Assembly (NCBI GenBank): GCA_039679375.1
Contig: JBDKVA010000027.1
Coordinates: 19,499 to 83,498, forward strand
Direction of reading: 5' to 3'
Length of the DNA stretch: 64,000 nucleotides
Source: JBDKVA01 sp039679375
GTDB taxonomy: Bacteria > Bacillota > Clostridia > Acetivibrionales > DTU013
The notes beneath the pieces are model-generated. The model saw only the letters and a list, made by a program, of their open reading frames with translations, had not been told where the DNA came from and made no database searches. Below, piece after piece: positions 7,457-16,279 of the stretch (position 1 is its first letter; every line of letters begins with the position of its first letter). The translations under genes and the position numbers were made by a program.

Positions 7457-9880
7457 GTGAAAAATTTTAAAACCTTCAAATTATTGTCATTGTGGGTGGT
7501 TCTTGTAATGACAATAGGAATGACAGCATTTGTTACGCCCCAAACGGTAATGGCCGCAGGAATAACATATTATGTTGATTCGGCAGGCGGGAATGATTCA
7601 AACATTGGCACCAGTACCACAACAGCATGGAGAACCTTAACCAAGGTAAATGGAACGACGTTTACAGCGGGAGATACGATTTTATTCAAAAAAGGCTGTG
7701 CCTGGACCGGACAATTATATCCAAAGGGATCGGGAGCAAGCGGAAGTCCAATTAAAATCAGTTCGTACGGGACAGGGGCGAAACCGATCATAAACGGGGC
7801 AGGAGTGACGCCTGCAGCTGTTTACCTGTATAACCAGCAATACTGGGAAGTAAGTGATCTTGAGGTTACAAATGATGATCCGGGTACAAGCGGACTGGAT
7901 ATAAATTGTACAGTCAAGAGACTTGGAGTTTTCATTTTAGTGGACAATATGCCAACATGCAATCATTTATATATAAAAAATATGAACGTTCATGATATAG
8001 AGGGTTCCATTATTGCTCCCGGCTTAAGTTGCGGCATAGCTGTTCAAGCCATTCATAATACATATTGGACCATATTTGACGATGTACAGATACAATCAAA
8101 TACAATTGATAATGTTAACAAGAGTGGTATTTATGTCCACCCGGATTACGACCCAAACGGACGAAATGGTGACAGTAACTGGCATCCCAGTACGAATGTA
8201 ATAGTAAGCTCAAATGCAGTCAATAATGTAGCGGGAGATGGAATTGTAGTAGGTAATTGCCGGTCTCCCATTTTAGAGTATAATGTAGTGTCAAATGCCC
8301 AAGCCAGGTGCGGTGAAGGCTATTGTGATGTCGCCATATGGACTTTTTACAGTGATGATGCGTTGATGCAATATAATGAAGCATACCTTACACACGGACA
8401 TAACGATGGAGAAGCATTCGACGTTGATTTATGCAACAAAAGAGCAATAGTACAATATAACTACAGCCATAACAATGAGGGTGGTTTTATGGCGACAAAC
8501 TCAAGCGTTACAGTACCGGGTAGTTTTTGCGATAACACCATAGTCAGGTATAATATCAGTCAAAACGATCAGTATGGAATATTCAGGTTTAATGGCAATG
8601 TAACAAATACAACTATATACAATAATACGATATATATTGGATCGGGTTTGTCTACAAATATTTGTGACTATAATTTTTTTGGCGGCGGAGATTACCCCAA
8701 TTTCACCTATATGTATAACAATATAATATACAATTTAGGCAGCGGTGGCTATCTTTTCCGCAGCAGTACCGGCAATTGTTTTGACCATAATGTTTTTTAC
8801 GGGAATCATCCGGGGAGCGAACCGGCCGATGTACATAAGATCACATTAAATCCGCGGTTGGTAAACCCTGGCAGCGGAGGAACGGGAAGAACGACGGTAA
8901 ACGGATACATGCTAAATTCAAACTCCCCATGTATTGACGCAGGATTATATATTTCAAACAACGGAGGCAAGGACTACTGGGGCAATACAGCTCCGTACAG
9001 CGGCAAATTAACGGACATAGGCGCCTGTGAATATCAAGGGACTGTCAGTACATTTGCATGGGAGGCAGAAAACCTGGGACATTCTATCGGGCGTGCAGAC
9101 GGTATTGGCTGGTCGGCTAATGTTAATCAGGATCTCAACGAAGGCTGTATGGTTTATGGGCCTTATGCGGAGAATGTCGGGACGGGTATTAATTTTACTG
9201 TAACATTCAGGATGATGATAGACGATGTTACATATAACAATGCAAATGTAGTAAGATTGGAAGCATATGATTACACAAGCAATACTATATTAGCCAGCCG
9301 GAATATAACCAGACAGCAATTCACAGCTCCATACCAATATCAGGATTTTACCTTGTCTTATAATCAGCCGGCATCAGGGCACAAAATGGAGTACAGGGTT
9401 CACTGGTACCGTGCTGCATATACAAATGTTGATAAAATTACAGTAAACAAAGCCACATGGACGGCAGCTGCTCCTGTAACATATGAGGCGGAAAGCACAA
9501 GCCTGGGTCATAATATTGGGCGCGTAGACGGTATCGGCTGGTCGGCGAATGTGGACCAGGATAACGCAAGCTTTTTAATTTATGGGCCATATGCAACAAC
9601 TATTCCTTTAGGCAGTAACCGTGAGGTAGTATTTAGAATGATGATAGACAATAATCTGGCTAATAATGGGAATGCGTTGGAGCTGCAGGTATACGATGCC
9701 ACATCGGGTGCAATGTTGTCTGCGAAGACCGCTACAAGGCTGCAGTTCAATTCCGGAGGTCAGTATCAGGATTTTCCTCTGACTTTTGATAACTGGTATG
9801 CAGGACACCAATTGGAATTCAGGGTTTACTGGCAGGATACTGCATATATAAATGTGGACAAGATTACAGTAACCCGGTAA
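7457..9880 (+). CDS. Secreted right-handed beta-helix protein with two tandem C-terminal modules
   Basis: Predicted exported polysaccharide-active protein. It begins with a signal peptide (cleavage probably after TVMAA, residue about 34), then the opening YYVDSAGGNDSNIGTS typical of parallel beta-helix (pectate-lyase-like) proteins. A long Asn/Gly-rich helical repeat region follows, to about residue 525. Two related modules of about 135 residues end the protein, near residues 533-668 and 674-807. Each opens with an EAE..LGH.IGR.DGIGWSANV-like motif and closes with VDKITV; they resemble carbohydrate-binding modules of the CBM6/CBM35 sort, but that is inference. The start is GTG 7457 with AGAGGAG at 7441-7447; the overlapping ATG at 7455 is immediately stopped. 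Lyase or hydrolase activity and substrate are unknown. Confidence 0.82.
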   Translation: MKNFKTFKLLSLWVVLVMTIGMTAFVTPQTVMAAGITYYVDSAGGNDSNIGTSTTTAWRTLTKVNGTTFTAGDTILFKKGCAWTGQLYPKGSGASGSPIKISSYGTGAKPIINGAGVTPAAVYLYNQQYWEVSDLEVTNDDPGTSGLDINCTVKRLGVFILVDNMPTCNHLYIKNMNVHDIEGSIIAPGLSCGIAVQAIHNTYWTIFDDVQIQSNTIDNVNKSGIYVHPDYDPNGRNGDSNWHPSTNVIVSSNAVNNVAGDGIVVGNCRSPILEYNVVSNAQARCGEGYCDVAIWTFYSDDALMQYNEAYLTHGHNDGEAFDVDLCNKRAIVQYNYSHNNEGGFMATNSSVTVPGSFCDNTIVRYNISQNDQYGIFRFNGNVTNTTIYNNTIYIGSGLSTNICDYNFFGGGDYPNFTYMYNNIIYNLGSGGYLFRSSTGNCFDHNVFYGNHPGSEPADVHKITLNPRLVNPGSGGTGRTTVNGYMLNSNSPCIDAGLYISNNGGKDYWGNTAPYSGKLTDIGACEYQGTVSTFAWEAENLGHSIGRADGIGWSANVNQDLNEGCMVYGPYAENVGTGINFTVTFRMMIDDVTYNNANVVRLEAYDYTSNTILASRNITRQQFTAPYQYQDFTLSYNQPASGHKMEYRVHWYRAAYTNVDKITVNKATWTAAAPVTYEAESTSLGHNIGRVDGIGWSANVDQDNASFLIYGPYATTIPLGSNREVVFRMMIDNNLANNGNALELQVYDATSGAMLSAKTATRLQFNSGGQYQDFPLTFDNWYAGHQLEFRVYWQDTAYINVDKITVTR

Positions 9881-9963
9881 AGTTATTGCAGATATCATTG
9901 ATACCAGTTGTTTGTATAGCTTTTAAGCGTATTGGATATTCATTTTAAAGTGTAATGTCATTT

Positions 9964-10009
9964 GGGTACTGGTTTTAAACCTGGATTTTATAGTTTTGGC
10001 CAGTACCCC
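9964..10009 (+). terminator. Inverted repeat after the beta-helix gene
   Basis: The arms GGGTACTGG and CCAGTACCC are separated by 27 bases and followed by a short CTTTATAAT. It lies in the 174-base gap before the mannosidase gene and may be a weak terminator. The loop is long and the T-run short, so read-through into the mannosidase gene is likely. Confidence 0.45.
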
Positions 10010-10054
10010 TTTATAATAGTGCATCTAAATTAGTTTTCGCAGGAGGAAGCTTTC

Positions 10055-13000
10055 ATGAATATTAAAGTGCCATATGAAATACTTGATGGGTTCGACAGGA
10101 TAAGAAAGGTTATGGATGACAGCAAAAGGATAAAAGGGTATAAATTCCTGATAGGTGACCCTGAAGATGCGTATCTTGAGTCGTTTGACGACTCAAGATG
10201 GAAATGTTCTGATGAACCTGTCAAATGTAAAAGGGATCAAGGTACGACATGGTTCAGGTTAAAAATAGTGGTTCCTGAAAAGGTGATGGGCATTGATGTG
10301 TGCGGAACAACCATACGGTTGGAATCTTTTTTTCTTGCGCCTACTAAGGTTTATGTAGATGGGAAATTGGAATTTTCGGAACGGACATGGGCGAATTTCA
10401 ACAACCCTGAGGTTATCCTGACCGAAAGTGCACAACCAGGTCAGACGTACATAGTAGCCGTTAAGCTTGAATTTGGAGAATCATGCTACTTCAATGGACA
10501 GTTCGATATGAGTCTTTCAATAAGCAGGGTTGAAGATTTAAAGTTTGAGATCAACTCATTCATGGAGGAACTTGCTTATGCATGCCGGTATGAGAAGGTC
10601 AGAGATATCCTGCCTGGGGTTTTTGAGCTGATTTCCAGAAGTCTCAGGAACGACGAAGATATAATAAAATTGGTTGACAAAATAAAGCTTTCAAGAGAAA
10701 TGTTAAGGCCGATGGAAGCTGAAGCAAAGAAGAGAACAGTACATCTTATAGGACATGCTCATATAGACATGAACTGGTTCTGGTCCATGGAGGAGACGCT
10801 TGATTTGGTAAGAAGGGATTTCGGGACTATGACAGGGATTATGGAGGAAATATCTGATTTTACATTCTCCCAGAGCCAATGCGCAGCATATGAGATGGCT
10901 GAAATACATTATCCCGGAATCTTTGAAAAAGTGAAGAAGTTCATTGGAACTGGAAACTGGGATGTTACAGCATCCACATGGGTTGAAGGCGATTTAAATA
11001 TGGCGTCGGGCGAGGCGCTGGCCAGACATTTTTTGTATTCTAAAAAGTATATGAAGGAAAAATTCGGAATTGAACCAAGGATCATGTGGAATCCGGATAC
11101 ATTCGGCCATTCCGCCAATATTCCACAAATCGCTAAAAAGGCCGGGGTGGAGTATTATTTCTTTTCGAGGTGTGGAAAAGAGTATGAAGATTATGTTTCA
11201 GATTTTAAAAAGTCGATAGAAAATGGTATGAGAATGCCCTTATTCTGGTGGGAGGGTTTGGATGGTTCCCGTATATTGGCATATAATATGATGTATAACA
11301 ACTATGTTAATGCAGCTAACATATTGGGAGCATCAGAAAGATTGGAAAGCTCCAGCGGCTTGAAGAATTCCATGTTTGTATACGGGGTGGGCGACCATGG
11401 AGGCGGCCCTACCAGAAGGGATATTATAAGAGCAAAGCAACTCGACTCGTATACGACAATGCCAAGAATAAAGTTCAGTACTACCCATGCGTTTTTCGAC
11501 AACGTTGTTGATGAAAATAGTGTCAGCATTCCTGTAAAAAAGGGTGAGATGAATTATACATTTGACGGATGTTATACGACGCATGCGGATATAAAGAAGT
11601 ATAACAGGCAGTGCGAGAATATGCTTGTGAGCACTGAAATATTAGGTACCATATGCTTGCTGAACGGTTTTGGTTATCAGAAGGATGAAATTGAAAAATG
11701 CTGGAAAACGGCATTATTTAACCAGTTCCATGATATATTCGACGGAAGCGGTGTTAAGGTAACATATGAGTATTCGGATAAAATTGCGAGAGAAACGCTT
11801 GGGACATTGTCGGAAATTTCTACCGGATATATGGGGAATATCGCCGCAAAGATCAGGATATCGGATAAGGGAATTCCTTATATTATATTTAACCCGACTG
11901 GGTGGGAAAGGTCTGGATGTATAAGGATGGACAAGCCCGATCCGGATGTTCGAAGTTATATGGCAGTGGATAGTGAAAATAATGAGATTCCGGCTCAAAC
12001 CACAGATGATTCCGTATACTTTTTTGTTGATAAGATTCCTTCAGTAGGATACGGAACTATATATCTCAGGAAGGATGACGATCCGCATCAGTACGATAAG
12101 ATAAATGATAAAGAGGAATACTTCGAAATAGAGACAAAGTATTACATTATAGAGATAAAGAAAGATTCGGGAGAAATAACGTCTCTTTATAATAAAAAAG
12201 AAAAGAAGTACTTTGCAAAAAGGGAAGAGGCAGGCTGGAGGCTAAGGAATGGAGTTCTGAACACACTAAAGGTTTGCTTCGAAACTTCCGGACCCAAGTC
12301 TGCATGGACGATAAGCAGAATTGGTAGTGAGAAAAATCTGGTTTGCGGGGCAAAGGCTAAAATAAAGGAAGACGGTCCGGTGGTCAAGATTATTTGCTTT
12401 GAACATAAAGTTGATAATTCGTTCATAACACAGGATATTATAATATACAATGACAGCCCGAGAATTGACTTTAAAACGCATGTAGAATGGAGTGAATATG
12501 GTGATTATAATAGAGAGGCCCCAATGCTGAAAGCCTGTTTTATTCCAAACATAGACAATCAGTGTGCTGTGTATGAAATTCCGTTTGGTGCTGTGGAAAG
12601 ACCATGCAAGGATATTGAAGTGCCGGCGTTGAAATGGATGGATATATCCGACGAAAGCTTCGGATTCAGTGTATTGAACGATTGCAAGTATGGTCATAAG
12701 GTCTGTGGAAACATTATGGAACTAACTCTTATTAGAAGCGGGTGGGAACCTGACAGAAAGTCGGATAAGGGTGGCCATGATTTTATATATTCAATACTTC
12801 CGCATAAGGGTGATTGGAAAGAAAATGGAATTATAAAGGAGGGGTACTGCCTGAATAACGGACTGACAGCTATACTTGCGAAATCTGGTATTGAGACAGT
12901 ACTGCCTGAAAAGGCATCATATATTGACATAGACAATGAAAATGTTGCAGTATCTGCATTTAAACCTGCCGAGTCGGATAATGCCGTCATATTAAGATTA

Positions 13001-13180
13001 TACGAAGGTGCGGGTACTGCCTCTAAAGTGACAGTTAATCTGGGTTTTGAGGTTGAAAAGGTTTATGAGGTGGATTTAAATGAGGATAAGGTATATGCAG
13101 TTATTGATAATAGTGATAGCGGGTTTAGATTCGATATTGGAAAGTTTGAAATCAAGACATTCAAGCTTTATCTGAAATAA
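10055..13180 (+). CDS. Alpha-mannosidase, glycoside hydrolase family 38
   Basis: Retaining alpha-mannosidase predicted to remove alpha-linked mannose from oligosaccharides in the cytoplasm. The catalytic domain shows the zinc-binding motif HAHIDMNWFW near residue 233 and the nucleophile region MWNPDTFGHS near residue 345; a further His pair is visible in YGVGDHGGGP. The N-terminal ~200 residues form the accessory beta domain seen in large GH38 enzymes and the C-terminal ~450 residues are the usual beta-sandwich domains. Length (1,041 aa) is standard. No signal peptide is present. The start ATG has AGGAGGAA at 10041-10048. It closes the sugar cluster, so imported mannose-containing oligosaccharides are the likely substrate. 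Confidence 0.93.
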   Translation: MNIKVPYEILDGFDRIRKVMDDSKRIKGYKFLIGDPEDAYLESFDDSRWKCSDEPVKCKRDQGTTWFRLKIVVPEKVMGIDVCGTTIRLESFFLAPTKVYVDGKLEFSERTWANFNNPEVILTESAQPGQTYIVAVKLEFGESCYFNGQFDMSLSISRVEDLKFEINSFMEELAYACRYEKVRDILPGVFELISRSLRNDEDIIKLVDKIKLSREMLRPMEAEAKKRTVHLIGHAHIDMNWFWSMEETLDLVRRDFGTMTGIMEEISDFTFSQSQCAAYEMAEIHYPGIFEKVKKFIGTGNWDVTASTWVEGDLNMASGEALARHFLYSKKYMKEKFGIEPRIMWNPDTFGHSANIPQIAKKAGVEYYFFSRCGKEYEDYVSDFKKSIENGMRMPLFWWEGLDGSRILAYNMMYNNYVNAANILGASERLESSSGLKNSMFVYGVGDHGGGPTRRDIIRAKQLDSYTTMPRIKFSTTHAFFDNVVDENSVSIPVKKGEMNYTFDGCYTTHADIKKYNRQCENMLVSTEILGTICLLNGFGYQKDEIEKCWKTALFNQFHDIFDGSGVKVTYEYSDKIARETLGTLSEISTGYMGNIAAKIRISDKGIPYIIFNPTGWERSGCIRMDKPDPDVRSYMAVDSENNEIPAQTTDDSVYFFVDKIPSVGYGTIYLRKDDDPHQYDKINDKEEYFEIETKYYIIEIKKDSGEITSLYNKKEKKYFAKREEAGWRLRNGVLNTLKVCFETSGPKSAWTISRIGSEKNLVCGAKAKIKEDGPVVKIICFEHKVDNSFITQDIIIYNDSPRIDFKTHVEWSEYGDYNREAPMLKACFIPNIDNQCAVYEIPFGAVERPCKDIEVPALKWMDISDESFGFSVLNDCKYGHKVCGNIMELTLIRSGWEPDRKSDKGGHDFIYSILPHKGDWKENGIIKEGYCLNNGLTAILAKSGIETVLPEKASYIDIDNENVAVSAFKPAESDNAVILRLYEGAGTASKVTVNLGFEVEKVYEVDLNEDKVYAVIDNSDSGFRFDIGKFEIKTFKLYLK

Positions 13181-13331
13181 ATACCAATAGTCCCCCTGCA
13201 TGTTTGATAGTATAACGTTGGTTCAGATATAGCATCTGTAATCTTTTCTTCTCGTTTCAGCAACTTCGATGTAATTCTTCCTTATGACATAATCTGCAAT
13301 ATTCTTCAAGGGTATGGCTGACTGCATAAAA

Positions 13332-14201
13332 TTATGGCCATATCTCTTTTGGATTTACACCAAATACCTGCACAACCTCCAGGCATGGGCTGTTGGCAAT
13401 ATCTTTTGGTGTTACAAAAATACCGCCGTCTGAATCCAGATCGTACCGGTACAGGCGAAAGGCTTCCCAGATAAGATGGGAGCAGTGTGTCCCTGTTATC
13501 TTCCCTTCTTTTTTGAACTTGGGATTTAATATCCCCACTGTAAGATCGTAGGGAATGCCATTTAAATGATAAAGCGCATATTGTGCAATTTCATCCAATA
13601 ATTGGAGGGAAGCGCCTTTTAGCCTAAGAAGGACGAAATTGGGGTAATTTGTCCATTTATCTATGCCCTGTATGCAGGAATTTGTGCCAAGAACTACGGA
13701 TTCCAGCGTCAAACCCTTTTCTGCATCAACGATCAATGCGGCATGCCCGTTCCTCCATCCATATGTATGCGAGGATTTTGTGATCAAAATATAACCGTTA
13801 TGCAGCGGCGCCATCTGGGTGCCGTTTATGTAGCGGCCGTTTTGATCCACCACGGATTCTTCGCTGGAAATGGGGCTGTTTTTTTCACATACATATTGTA
13901 TATCCGAAAAAAGGTTTTCCTGGAAACGCAAGAGGAGCTGTGCAAAATCAGGCGAGCTTTTTCTTAATTCTTCCACTGCGGATCGGGCAAGGCCGGTTTG
14001 CCGGAATAGAAGTTCATAATCCACATTTTCAGGCTGTGTCTTTGACAGGACAGGAAGAATATTTTCTTTCGGGTAATCCGGTGCAATATGTGCATAAGGC
14101 TCAGTCAGAGAAGTAGAGACGGCAAGGAGGCCGGTGACCAGCAGAGCAGCAGCTGTAAAATAAAGAACGGTTCTCGAAAATCTCCTTTTTACAAATTTCA
14201 A
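13332..14201 (-). CDS. YiiX-like permuted NlpC/P60 cysteine hydrolase, membrane-anchored
   Basis: Predicted extracytoplasmic cysteine peptidase or amidase of the circularly permuted NlpC/P60 (YiiX/YebB) type. An N-terminal membrane segment or signal (about residues 10-30) is followed by a helical region. The permuted catalytic domain then shows the His first (NGHAALIVD, His153) and the Cys late (GTHCSHLIWEAF, Cys240); the segment GYILIT corresponds to the GDILIT-like strand of the family. Substrate is unknown: cell-wall peptide and lipid esters are both known for the superfamily. The start is a TTG at 14201; AGGAGG (14211-14216, complement) lies nine bases upstream and supports it. The gene is transcribed divergently from mtnA. 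Confidence 0.8.
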   Translation of the reverse strand: MKFVKRRFSRTVLYFTAAALLVTGLLAVSTSLTEPYAHIAPDYPKENILPVLSKTQPENVDYELLFRQTGLARSAVEELRKSSPDFAQLLLRFQENLFSDIQYVCEKNSPISSEESVVDQNGRYINGTQMAPLHNGYILITKSSHTYGWRNGHAALIVDAEKGLTLESVVLGTNSCIQGIDKWTNYPNFVLLRLKGASLQLLDEIAQYALYHLNGIPYDLTVGILNPKFKKEGKITGTHCSHLIWEAFRLYRYDLDSDGGIFVTPKDIANSPCLEVVQVFGVNPKEIWP

Positions 14202-14230
14202 TATACACAGCCTCCTGCATCGTATCCATA

Positions 14231-14239
14231 TGGTATAAT
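14231..14239 (+). promoter_or_regulatory. Extended -10 promoter for mtnA operon
   Basis: TGGTATAAT is a perfect extended -10 element about 50 bases before the mtnA start. No good -35 box is visible, which fits extended -10 promoters. The upstream region also carries the ribosome binding site of the divergent gene, so the divergent unit is very compact. No SAM riboswitch would fit in the space. Confidence 0.6.
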
Positions 14240-14290
14240 TGTGTTATAGTATTGCAAATTATGGAACAAAATAACCGGGGAGGGTTTATA

Positions 14291-15385
14291 TTGCCAAATA
14301 TAACGACGACACCAACCGTTGCACTCGATGAAGAGCGATGTGAGCTGGTCATCATAGACCAGACAAGGCTGCCCAATGATACTGTCCTTTTGCAGCTTTG
14401 CACACCGGAGGAAATATATGATGCCATCAAGAGGCTTGCTGTGCGTGGCGCACCGGCTATCGGCGTAGCGGCTGCAATAGGGGTCTATGTCGTCAGCGAA
14501 CGCTTGAAAGAGGAAGATCCCGCCCGGTTTGCAAAACTTTTTCATGACGCTAAGGAATATCTGGCTTCCTCGCGCCCTACCGCAGTCAATCTTTCCTGGT
14601 CGCTTGACAGAATGGAAGAGGTTGTAAAGGAAAATACGGCGCTTGCCGAAAAAAATAATAATAAGCTGTCAGTCAGGGAAATCAAGAGATTGCTGCATGA
14701 TAAGGCGCTTGAAATATTGAATGAAGATATAGCTGTCTGCAGAAAACTCGGTGAATATGGACTTACACTGATCAAGGACGGCGACGCGATATTGACGCAT
14801 TGCAATGCCGGTCAGCTTGCCGCCGTGAAATACGGGACGGCACTGTCGCCGATCTATGTGGGAGCGGAACGGGGGATGAAGTTCAAGGTATACTGCGATG
14901 AAACAAGGCCGCTATTGCAGGGTGCCAGGCTTACTGCATATGAGATGTCTTCGATCGGGATGGATACGACTGTTTTATGCGATGACATGGCGGCATCCGT
15001 TATGGAGAAGGGACTTATCCGGGCGGTGTTTACCGGCTGTGACCGTGTAGCTGCAAACGGAGACACGGCCAATAAGATAGGCACGATGAACGTTGCCATA
15101 CTTGCCAGGTATTTTAACATACCGTTTTATGTATTTGCACCCTCTTCAACGATCGATTTGAAATGCAAAAACGGCCCGGAGATCAATATAGAAAACCGCG
15201 ATCCCTCCGAGGTCAGCGAAATGCATTATAAAAGAAGAATGACGCCGGAGAGCGTAAATATATTCAATCCCGCATTCGATGTGACGAAAGCGGATCTGAT
15301 CACGGCCTTTGTTACTGAATTTGGCATAATCAGACCGCCGTATGTTTTTGCATTTGAACGGATAAAAACGGAGTGTGAAAAGTAA
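14291..15385 (+). CDS. mtnA: Methylthioribose-1-phosphate / 5-deoxyribose-1-phosphate isomerase
   Basis: Aldose-ketose isomerase that converts 5-methylthioribose-1-phosphate (or 5-deoxyribose-1-phosphate) to the ribulose form. The sequence has the family hallmarks RGAPAIGVAAAIG, the catalytic Cys in THCNAG (about residue 168) and the catalytic Asp in GCDRVAANGDTANKIGT (about residue 250). Length (364 aa) is normal. I place the start at TTG 14291 because GGGGAGGG at 14277-14284 is ideally spaced; TTG 14252 and ATG 14261 are in frame but lack a ribosome binding site. The stop shares one base with the start of a class II aldolase gene, so the two are translationally coupled. This layout matches nucleoside by-product salvage rather than the full methionine salvage pathway, none of whose later genes is present. 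Confidence 0.9.
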   Translation: MPNITTTPTVALDEERCELVIIDQTRLPNDTVLLQLCTPEEIYDAIKRLAVRGAPAIGVAAAIGVYVVSERLKEEDPARFAKLFHDAKEYLASSRPTAVNLSWSLDRMEEVVKENTALAEKNNNKLSVREIKRLLHDKALEILNEDIAVCRKLGEYGLTLIKDGDAILTHCNAGQLAAVKYGTALSPIYVGAERGMKFKVYCDETRPLLQGARLTAYEMSSIGMDTTVLCDDMAASVMEKGLIRAVFTGCDRVAANGDTANKIGTMNVAILARYFNIPFYVFAPSSTIDLKCKNGPEINIENRDPSEVSEMHYKRRMTPESVNIFNPAFDVTKADLITAFVTEFGIIRPPYVFAFERIKTECEK

Positions 15386-16071
15386 TGAGACGTGAAAACG
15401 GGACTGATAATTTGAATAAAGTAAGAGATGCAAAAGTTTCAGGCGACGATACCTCGATTAAGGAAGAAATTATTGAGATCGGCAGGCGTATGTACGAAAA
15501 GGGCTATGTCGCAGCAAATGACGGCAATATCAGCGTACGCTCCGGCAACGGTACGATATGGGTGACTCCGACCGGTGTTTCCAAGGGGTATATGATTGAG
15601 GATATGCTGGTCAGGATGAAATTGGACGGGAGCATCATAGAAGGCACTTGTAAGCCGTCTTCGGAGGTCAAAATGCATCTGCGCGTTTATTGTGAAAATC
15701 CTTCAGTGAATGCGGTCGTACATGCCCATCCGCCTTTTGCGACTGCATTTGCGGCATCAGGGTTATCACTCGGGGAACCGCTATTGTCAGAAACGGTGAT
15801 GCTTCTTGGGAATGTACCACTTGTGCAATATTCTGCTCCCGGTACCCAGGAGGTGCCTGACGCCATTGCTCCCTACTGCAATACGCATGTTGCGCTCCTT
15901 TTATCCAACCACGGCGTGCTGACATGGGGTAGCAGCCTGATGCAGGCATATTTTCGCCTGGAGGAACTGGAGCAAACGGCAAAAATAAACGCTATCAGCA
16001 GATACATTCTGAAAAGTGAGATACCGCTTACAAAAGAACAGATCGGCAGATTACCGAAGCCGGTGAAATAG
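15385..16071 (+). CDS. Class II aldolase (fuculose/deoxyribulose phosphate aldolase-like)
   Basis: Zinc-dependent aldolase of the AraD/FucA fold. Metal ligands are visible in VVHAHPPFA (about residue 112) and in LLSNHGVLTWG; the N-terminal glycine-rich segment NDGNISVR is also typical. Such an enzyme next to mtnA is the arrangement described for the 5-deoxyribose and methylthioribose 'DHAP shunt', where the ribulose-1-phosphate analogue is split to dihydroxyacetone phosphate and an aldehyde (acetaldehyde or methylthioacetaldehyde). That role is an inference from context; fuculose-1-phosphate or ribulose phosphate cannot be excluded. ATG 15385 overlaps the mtnA stop (TAATG). No kinase or nucleosidase gene is adjacent. 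Confidence 0.85.
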   Translation: MRRENGTDNLNKVRDAKVSGDDTSIKEEIIEIGRRMYEKGYVAANDGNISVRSGNGTIWVTPTGVSKGYMIEDMLVRMKLDGSIIEGTCKPSSEVKMHLRVYCENPSVNAVVHAHPPFATAFAASGLSLGEPLLSETVMLLGNVPLVQYSAPGTQEVPDAIAPYCNTHVALLLSNHGVLTWGSSLMQAYFRLEELEQTAKINAISRYILKSEIPLTKEQIGRLPKPVK

Positions 16072-16279
16072 GCTTTTCCAATGTTTCCTTTGTGTGTTCA
16101 GATAGGAAATTATGCCAACTTGCAGAGAATGAGGGAATAGAAGTTTGCATGATCGGCTGATACGGAATAACGAAGCTAATCCTCTGCCTATGTTGAAAAA
16201 GAAGGCAAAGTACTGTTGTTTGGTGATACATTTGAAATAATGATATAGAGTAATATGACAACTTTTGGAGGAAACCGAT

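Noticed and set aside
14202..14290. SAM riboswitch before mtnA
   Set aside because: The gap to the divergent gene is only about 90 bases and contains just an extended -10 and two ribosome binding sites.
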